A DNA stretch of 64,000 nucleotides. Origin: Pisaster brevispinus. Taxonomy: Eukaryota; Echinodermata; Asteroidea; Forcipulatida; Asteriidae. Numbering within the stretch: the first letter of the stretch is position 1; the number at the start of each line of letters is the position of its first letter. Shown here piece after piece: positions 42,493-64,000 of this stretch. The notes beneath the pieces were generated by a model. It was not told the DNA's origin, ran no database searches, and saw only the letters and a program-made list of their open reading frames with translations. Made by a program: the position numbers and the translations under genes. The DNA lies in the NCBI GenBank assembly GCA_023634235.1, contig JAMKCF010000013.1, positions 310,001 through 374,000 of the forward strand, in the 5' to 3' direction.

Positions 42493-44179
42493 ACTATAAA
42501 GCACAATTTTCAGGGACAAAACGGGCATCACCAGGGACCAGTTCTGCAAAGTCTGATACAAGAAGGAGTAGTGCTGTGTGTGTTCTTAAGCATCATGCAA
42601 ACAATTTTTACAAACTTTACTGTTATACAATGGCAGAAGGGCAGTGAATGTTACTCAACTTGTCATAAATATGCATGTTTTATCAGCTGATTCTCCGCTC
42701 CGATTGATTAGCGAAAGAATTTATCATGCAGAATAATGCAACTTGTATATGATTGCATATTCATATATATATAAATAAGATTATGAATATGCAAGTAATC
42801 TTCAATTCTTAAAACTGATTGGTTAGAGATTCATTACACTGAATGAAGTTCTTGTAGCATAAGGCCCTGACTAATAACAATATGAATATGTATGGTTTTG
42901 ATTGGTTCAAAGAAAGGTGAAAGGTCACAGGGAAAAGTCTTAACCAAACACACATACATATATCAGCTGTGTACGAATGGCTTGCCAGATTCATTAATTT
43001 TAACTTTTTGTCACCATAAATCACATGTACATGTACAAGTCAAGGACATAATTATATACCAAGGAGACATGCATTACATAGCAGCCATTTTGTCTAGTTC
43101 CCAAAGGCCATGGTAAATACAACTCTGATTTGCACCATCACATCATAGGCACCAGCCTTTTTCGACATCGACATCATAAAGGGTTAGCAAGTAACACAAA
43201 TTAATAGTTCTAAAATTACTGAGCCCAAAATAATGTTCTAAAAAGTTTGCCCTTTCACTTTTGCTAAATACCCCAAATATCATCTTGTTTTAAAGAAAAT
43301 AATGTAAATCAAATCAGTATGAGTGACGGAAAAACTAGAAATTTGTGTATCTTTCTATTATTTCAACATCTACAAACGTTAGCAATTTCAGAAGTTTGAA
43401 TATCATTTCACCACATCGATTATCCTCTTTATAATGGGATTAAGATATTTTAAAGAAACATTACTTTTCTTCTAAAAGTAACTCTTCCTTTAAATTTTCA
43501 AATCATTCCTGTGTGACAAAAAATCTTCCATGAAGCCCAGGAATTTCACAAAAAATGTCTCATACAACAACCAGATCGTTGTGAAAGAAATTGTACAAGA
43601 TTTTGCGACTTGAATCCCGAAAACCTCAAAATGCTCACTGACAGGAAAGATTGAAAATATACAAATAGAACCCGAAAAATGCTGTGTGTTAACACAGATT
43701 CTGTGTGTAGCTGCTTTGGGGACAATTCCAGCTGTGCAGCTATTTTAGCAGTATCGCAAATTTCCCTAAATAAGGCTGTACCCAAATTTGGTGACTGCAG
43801 CTGGCCATCGCCACGATCGCCATGTTAACATGTATTGAAGTAGTCTTGGTGCTAGACGTTCTTACCTCGTTGTTAGTAAAACCATGCAAACCCAAAACTA
43901 CATACATGTTGCGGCCATTCCACCAATAGAGGAAGCCATGAACCTGTCTGGGTGATGGAAGAATTCAAGTTTTCCTTACAATCCCCGCTATCGTTTGATG
44001 GTTCGTGAATAATAGTGTGTGCGGCCTGGATTGGGGGAATTGCAATAGTCGAGTGATAAAGAAGAACAACGTCTTGCACCAAAGACCAGTATTGAAGCAT
44101 AAATGCTCGTAGCAACACCCTTAGCAACAGTCACAGCTTCTAATTTGGACAGGGGCTGAGACTTGAAGCTATGCACTGT

Positions 44180-44400
44180 GTGTGTTTTACAAATTTTTAC
44201 AAATTTCTTATTTTCTGTCTTTATTTGTGCCTTGTGCACTTTTACTGGTTTTTCTATTTTGTCTGCATTTTTGGCTTGCTTTCCTTTTGTCTTTTTGACT
44301 TGATGTACAAAATGTCCGCAACTCAGCCTTTGGCTGTCATGGAATGTTTTTAATGAACAAACCATCAATGAATGAATGAATGAATAAATGAATAAAAGAT
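44180..44400 (+). mobile_element. Retroelement 3' end (LINE-like tail), copy 2
   Basis: CTTTTTGACTTGATGTACAA, AATGTCCGCAACTCAGCC and TTGGCTGTCATGG, with an AATGAATGAATGAATAAATG tail. Matches 24600-24830 on the same strand. Confidence 0.55.
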
Positions 44401-45527
44401 TGGTTTGCAGTGCCACCAGACCATGTGGTAATCTTTTTTCGCAGTGTTGAATCTGATAAGAGCTGGTTGGTCAGTCAACGTCTCAACCAGTGTGCACCAG
44501 TCGTCCTCTACAGAATGGTGTAAATGTCTGCATTCTAAAGGCACTTCACACACTCCTGACAGCATATGTCAAAGGCTGACATAGAGGGCGCATGCACAAG
44601 CAGACACAGCTGACAACCGAGTGCAGCATTCTCCGTGTTCTATTTCCATAATTGAATTACATTTTCCAACTCAATTAAAATATCACTACTTGATAGCCTT
44701 ACAACATTCATACCGTCCGAATAGTACATAAATATCAACACCTCAATTTTTGTAAAGCAGATTATAAAACTAGCACTTCTGAATCGTACTTTCCTCATAC
44801 CTTAAATAATTCAATTTCATATTTTATAGTTGTGCTGGTGATTCTTAAACTTAATAGACATCTTAAAATAGTCAAGTACTTATTAAATATTTTAACTATA
44901 TACATTTTTTTTCTATACACAAACACCTATACCCTGGTTAGTTTTTATGTCTGCAGTAACGTTGTTTAGAGAGCAAATGACCTGCAGACAAATTTCCAAG
45001 ATTGGTTCCTTCAGATGATTGGTACTTGTTTAGTACTCCAGAAGACCATTTCAAGATAATATCCACTAGAGCACGGGTCATGCACCTTAGCACTGTCACT
45101 GGACCAGAAATATTTGTTAAAGACCAAAAATGTTTCTTTCTTTTTTGTATTTGCTGATGAACCTTTAGGAGGATGTTTGCAAAGGATTCTGGGTGCAAGC
45201 AAGCATCACCGGCAACCATCATGCCCTACTGATTTTAAAGCAGTGCGGTACACAACCATAAAACCTGGCGTAGTAACATGTAAACTACAGCATGGCATCC
45301 ATCTTGGCAGCTTGATTTAACTTTCAACTGTACTCCGTTTCCCAAGATTCATAGCTGTAGATTTTTAAGATGAAACTTGTCGGCTATTAGTAAATGTTCA
45401 AAAGAATGGCTGCAGTTTGCGCCACATCACCTTGTTAAAACCATAACAAGGTGACGTATAAATGTGTCTCATAATTCAAACAGCTCTGCATACCTGCTGT
45501 AATGAAATAATTTGGGATTGAACAAAG

Positions 45528-45622
45528 AAAAATTGACTAGAGCGGGATTTGAACCATTGACATCAGGATTAACTCACAGGCGCTCCAACAAACTGAGCTA
45601 TCTAGCCCTTTGTTGGCGGTCT
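45528..45622 (-). repeat. tRNA-derived SINE, minus orientation
   Basis: On the minus strand: GGGCTAGATAGCTCAGTTTG (A-box-like) then GGTTCAAATCCCGCTC (B box). The anticodon region does not fold into a proper stem. Related to 55905-56000 and 56075-56150. Confidence 0.6.
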
Positions 45623-45795
45623 CCCTATTTTTTCAATATTGTTGTCAGAGGTTGCCAGTCAGAGGTCATTAATAAACTAATGAGTGATTTGATAGGCTTG
45701 TTTGGTGTGAAAAGGAACTCTGTTATTGTTATTAGTACATGTATGTGTTTTGAATAACACTAGACAGCAAGACGTGTGGGGTTACAGGTCCAATG

Positions 45796-45850
45796 TAACA
45801 ATTACTGGAGTCTGGCCAGTGGTCCAGTGGGTATTTCAAGCCCGGAGTAC
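45796..45850 (+). repeat. Short dispersed repeat, copy 2
   Basis: TTACTGGAGTCTGGCCAG ... CCAGTGGGTATTTCAAG matches 193-243 in the same orientation. Confidence 0.55.
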
Positions 45851-46104
45851 AAACAACAGAGACTGAAGATTCGTTCATCTTGGAAACTTATTTGTAAACG
45901 CAATGAAGAGAGCAAAAATGGGACTGGAGGTAAAAACCCATGAGCCAAAATATGAGGAGGGGTCTTCTAAGAATGTACCTGGCGTACTATCTTGGTAGTG
46001 TTGACAATCTTAGAGGAATCTTTGGCAGGTAAAGTAATAAAAGAATATTATGTAAATCCTTTTTATATTACAGGTATTATACAGGAGGTATTATACATCA
46101 TTGT

Positions 46105-46440
46105 TTTATTTTTGTCTGAAAGCTTATTGATTAGGCCCATAAAGTTCATACCAGAACCATTTTGTGTGTGAAATATTTCCCTCTGAAATGTAGTCATATT
46201 TGAGAAAACTGTATCTGAAAACCTAAAAAACAACTATTTTTGGTTGTTGCAACCAAAATAAGGACAATGTGTTTCCATGCTGAAAATTGTGCATGGTTTT
46301 TCACTGTTTTCTCCAGAATCCCAGCAATGAATTGAACTCAATTTTCACAGGTTTGTTATTTTATGTTTATGGTCGATAAAAAACGCGAACACTGTCTGCG
46401 ATTATATTGTCAGCTCTACCAATCCTGTATAAAACCTTTA
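46105..46440 (+). repeat. ~340 bp dispersed repeat, copy 2
   Basis: The same ordered blocks as 13825-14170: GTCTGAAAGCTTATTGATTA, TTTCCCTCTGAAATG, ATGCTGAAAATTGTGCATGG, GAACACTGTCTGCG and GCTCTACCAATCCTG. Confidence 0.65.
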
Positions 46441-46940
46441 AGTTTGTACAAATACACAGAACAAGTTTCATATTTTCAATATTGAGATACAACAATGCAT
46501 TGAGTTTCCAAAGCTTGTTGGTATATTTCTTGAATTTGTATATTTCCTTTTTTTAATATCTTCTTTTTGATATTCTCTGAATTAAATTATATCAACACTA
46601 ATTCAAAAGTTGTTTGGTTTTTCCTTTTAACCCAAACTCACTTTTGAAAACAGGTTATGTTTATCTGAGGTCCACAAATGTAGCAATTTTTATTTTTAGG
46701 GCAAAACCGTTTACTGTTAAAACATCACACCTTGAATCTTTAAGCGCCAATAACTCATTTAAAAATGTCCATTTCTGGTTGACACAGTATGTACAGGCAG
46801 TGACCATCACGCTATTTACAACAACATTGAACAATAATACAGATAGGAATGTATTAATAGGGTTAAATACTCTGAGAATAAATTGCCACTTAGTTTCATT
46901 TCATTAAACATGCTTAACGTTTCCCTCGAAAAAGAAACAT

Positions 46941-46961
46941 ACACACACACACACACACACA
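46941..46961 (+). repeat. (AC)n microsatellite
   Basis: About ten AC units. Confidence 0.95.
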
Positions 46962-47343
46962 TGTCGACCCCGTAAATCAATGACTTCTCTTTGTTTTTCC
47001 ATTGTTTAGATTCAGAAATGAAGAGAAGATGTCCTCACTTTGTCAAAACACCCGATCCCTTTTGTTGAAGTCCTCAGTTTCAACCCCACGCACAAAGAAA
47101 ATCTCTTTTAGTGTAGTGGAGATGGCTGAGATTTGTACATTTCATGTATGAAGGGGAGTATTAGAGATTTTTTTTTTTGCAGTTTCTTTGTAATCTCCAA
47201 AATGTTGTTTTAACGGTGAATATATTTACAAAGCAAACAATTTTGAAGGCTTCAAGTGAAAGTCACTTAACAAAATTTTTAGTCTGCGTAGATTTTCAAA
47301 TGCGGCTTTTTAATTAATACATTAGCTTTTAGTAAATTCTGAT

Positions 47344-60686
<13,343 letters not shown>

Positions 60687-63600
60687 CTGCAAACAAACAG
60701 GAATCAAGAGACATTAAAGAGGAAGTCTGATTAAAATTTTAAAAAGGCAAGTAGAAATCTGGATGGCACGTGACTTAAGAATGACTGCAGTGTCCATGGG
60801 CTAAATCGCTTAAAAACATGCAGACAACATGGGTAATTGTCATAAGCCAGTGTCTGCACCTTGTATGACCCAGCATATACATGTACATGAAATGATAAAC
60901 CTGTAAGTTTAAGCTCAATCGGCTATCAGAGTTGTGAAAAACCAGTGAAAACTTGCCCTAATATGTCTTCAAACATCAGGTTTTTTAATCACAAGATCAA
61001 AACTAAATGCTTTACTCACTTCTCAACTTTTGAAGGTAACATTTTTCAAGCAAAGTTTTCCACCATCTTTTCTGTGAAAATTTCAATTTTTAATCTTGCC
61101 AATGTTGTACGCACTTTCTAAGCATCTTGTTTCTCAGATATGCAACTTTGTTGCAGTAATTAAAAAAACATTTACAACAAAAGGGGGAAATGTTGAGCGG
61201 GTAAAATTGAAAAGTTTCTTTTTTTGTGTGAACTGAATTGAAAATTGGTGGTGTTGAATTTTTCTTGTTTAGATGCAACCAGCTCTATGACAATGAACTG
61301 CATGGTAATGTAAATGCAGCAACTTAACTGTACAGCCAAAAGATTTCTTTGCGGTCCCCGTTGCTAATTACATTATCTAAACTTAACTCTTGTTGACAGG
61401 CACGCTCGTTGATCTACTGGTTAAGACATCTGGCCCAATTACATGCCGCTGCTTATTGCTGAGATCATTGCTTTACAAGGTGCTGATGCAAGCACAGAGT
61501 TCCGCAGTAAGCAGATTTTGGCCCTGATCTAGAATGTGGGGCTTATGAGTTCTGAATAGACCTTATGCATTGACGTCATCCAGCCGCCATCTTAGAGGTA
61601 AAACGGTGACGAAACAATCAAAACGCACAGATTTATACGGTGATCGAAACCCACCGATTTGTGTGCGCGGCACACAGGATTGGCCAATGAATGACCACCT
61701 TTTTGACCTCTAGGCGAGGGCGCCCTACTGAAATGACGTCATGTGCATAAGGTGTATCCCACCGGAGTAGTGAGCCTGTGCTGTAGATTTGGAAAATTCC
61801 AACCTCACAACAAATGTTTTTCTTGACAAAACCAGACAATTAAAAATAAATGCAATCATTTCATGATATAAGCTACTTAAGGGATGGACACAAATATTAA
61901 AATAATAAACATAAAAAGAAGATGATACAATCAGACAGTCAGATTTAATCAACGAAAAAAAAAAAAATTGATTTGTCGATATGCTCTGGTTGGTACCCTG
62001 TTCATAAGTTATTCCGTCCCACGCCTGCACATCTGCTGTACAGCTCACGTTCCAAAGCTGCCATATGTTTATGTGTTATTTTATCCCCCAAATTACTCAT
62101 TTGATCATTCAAAGGCTTTACTTATTGACAGAAACTGATAATTCTGACAAAGCCTCAAATCTTGTCAGCCATTTTGTAAGTTAGATTACCAATGTCTGGT
62201 ACAACTTACTGCTTAAATTTAAATTCCTCAGACTATAGAGACAGTTGCTATGTCACATGACTTGGGGCAAGAAAAAAATTAATTGACACATAATTGACAC
62301 TTAATTCCTTTTTCCTGAGCAACAGTTGCAAAAAAAAAAACCCAAAAACCTTATAGGTTTTGGTTTCTTGAGTTCTCAAAGATCGGAGAGATTGCATGAC
62401 CTACTGAGTTGTTTGGAAAAAATAGAGCCAAGATTTCTCGTTTAAGACAAGACAAATCACCTCCACCTGTCTCAAGGTAGCTTCTAATCAAAAAGACCTC
62501 TTCCTGAGGCCATCCATCAGAAATGAAAATATTCAATTATCACCGGGCCCGGTGAGCAAACCATACAACATGCAGGCTAATTTCTGGTTCTCGGAAAGGC
62601 ATCTCTTTGAGGGAAATGTAAATCTCTACTGGAACATTTTAAGGGGCACCAAGGCAATGACCAGGGGCATAATTGCCTTCATGAAACCAGCCCTGAATAT
62701 GCACGAAAGGGTAATTATTCTTTTTGTCTTAATACTTAAAAGGGGCTCTTTGGTCAATGTCAGTTTTATGATGCACTCATTTGCCAATAGGTAGGCCTAG
62801 AGTCCTTATTATGAAAGTGGAAAAAAAAGTTGTAAACAAGTCTCTAACTCTTTTTACCTTATTTTTTTTAGAGCGAAATTTATAACATGACACCGTTGAT
62901 GTCAACTATAAATGGCTCTGTTCCTTCCACATAGGAATTTTTCATTAGTCAAAAGGTCAAACTAAACGGGGTTTTGATTGAAATTCATGGAAATTCAGGA
63001 ACAAACTGAAAAATTTCCTGTACAAAAATGTACAGACCCATCTATCTGAAATCAGATTTTTGAGCAACAAACACGTGCATGTGAATGTGGAATCTGGACC
63101 CCCTCCCACCCCCCCCCCACCAAAAAAAAGACATTGCAAATTGGTCTTGGAAGGTTTGGTCACTCGCATTATCTAGTGATAACTTTTCCACAAAATATTC
63201 AGCAAATTTGGGCCTCACATTTTTGAGAAGACTGTGTTTCTTTAAACAGAATTAGAGTTTGGTGCATATGAACCTTATCGTGACGATGAGTGCATTTCTC
63301 GCTGCATTCTCACATAGACTGACAAACAAGACAGCTTTTGATTTATGAAAATTATTTCGTTATTTTTATAACCATTGATAACACAACCTTTACTGACAAT
63401 CCTCGCATACAGGGGATAAAAAATCTAATAACAGAATTATGATAATGAAACCATGACAAATGTTATTAAAACAGACTCAATCTGGTATCACATGATTTGT
63501 CATATTAGCTCAAGCAGAACGGCAACTTTGTCTTCCTTGATGAATAACTCGAATTCCCCATCCAGCTTTCCCCCCAAAAAACCCAAAACTAATTAAGCAG

Positions 63601-64000
63601 CAGTACAAGAAGAAAGCCTCAATAACAAATCCGATGTTTTGCCTCAGGTTAAAGATGGTTAATACACGAAAACGAGGATCAGTCAAGCCGGTATGAAAGG
63701 AGAAAGACAACGTCTTTTTAGTCTACTTTCATTTTATATTCAGTGCATTTTTTGTTTGTCAAATGATTTCTCTCCAATGATTCCCTTTGGATGATGACAG
63801 AAGAAACCTGGCAACTCACACATTTTAAATTGAAGCTTATTTGAAAAAGAATTGTCATGAATGATCAAGAGAAGAAAACAAAATGCATGAAACCCATCTC
63901 ATTGACCCAATGCACTGACGACACATGCAGAAATGCCTGCTCATAATCTGCCAGTTTGGGAGTCAAATTATATGGTTTGCATCTAACTGCGGCGTGTCAC
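60687..64000 (-). other. MAST intron or upstream sequence, no exon recognised
   Basis: The exon at 60575-60686 begins at an acceptor with a split codon, so an upstream exon must exist. I found no minus-strand ORF here that resembles the MAST N-terminal Ser-rich region. The stretch is AT-rich and includes a GGGCAATGA-type repeat copy at 62640-62704. Confidence 0.6.
62640..62704 (+). repeat. Dispersed GGGCAATGA/CATGGAGGCAAT repeat, copy
   Basis: AAGGGGCACCAAGGCAATGA, CCAGGGGCATAATTGCC, then TTCATGAAACCAGCCCTG. Same family as 37627-37705. Confidence 0.45.

Larger units (their letters stand above)
41600..47343 (-). other. Probable MAST 3' UTR and intergenic region
   Basis: No coding exon recognised. 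Minus-strand AATAAA motifs include 47343-47348 (over the stop codon) and 41719-41724. The transcript end is not resolvable from sequence alone. Dispersed repeats are listed separately. Confidence 0.5.

Noticed and set aside
43988..44416. 142-codon minus-strand ORF
   Set aside because: It overlaps the LINE-like 3' end repeat and its GAAT tail. The Lys-rich translation is the complement of a T-rich repeat.

Overview
This is an animal nuclear genome window, not a bacterial one. Genes are split into short exons with GT..AG introns, and the space between is AT-rich and full of tandem repeats, foldback (MITE-like) elements and tRNA-derived SINEs. The protein families, the intron-rich genes and the style of the dispersed repeats suggest a marine invertebrate deuterostome, most likely an echinoderm. 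The species call is inference only.

Two protein-coding genes lie tail to tail. On the + strand (5729-26687) is a complete 13-exon SLC6 sodium/chloride-coupled transporter. Its exons join in phase into a 677-residue protein closest in motif content to glycine transporters (GlyT2/SLC6A5 type). On the - strand (60686 down to 47344) are 15 exons of a MAST-family (microtubule-associated serine/threonine) kinase. They give 1256 residues covering the pre-kinase DUF1908 domain, the AGC-type kinase domain, a PDZ domain and a Ser/Lys-rich C-terminal tail that ends in the window. Its N-terminal exons lie beyond 64000 or are not recognisable in 60687-64000.

Layout: 1-5716 upstream of the SLC6 coding exons, with a CCAAT/octamer cluster near 2.0-2.1 kb. 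5729-26687 SLC6 exons, with an 11.4 kb second intron holding foldback elements and a non-LTR retrotransposon remnant. 26688-35600 SLC6 3' flank, with a 905 bp inverted-repeat transposon flanked by a target-site duplication, a 23 bp palindromic tandem array, and a TGACCT/AGGTCA-rich block. 36.2-41.6 kb repeat territory: two hairpin elements, a 61 bp tandem repeat and a 2.9 kb array of a 54 bp unit. 41.6-47.3 kb probable MAST 3' region. 47.3-60.7 kb MAST exons, with SINEs and nested MITEs in the introns. 60.7-64 kb MAST intron or upstream sequence.

Nothing in the sequence shows a functional link between the two genes. The transporter would move a small amino acid, probably glycine, across the plasma membrane. 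The kinase would act on cytoskeleton-associated or PDZ-bound partners. No CRISPR array, rRNA gene or intact tRNA gene was seen. The most interesting items are a decayed partial copy of transporter exon 11 inside intron 10, the 54 bp array that stays open on both strands and carries splice-like motifs in each unit, the palindromic 23 bp array, and a MITE inserted inside another MITE.
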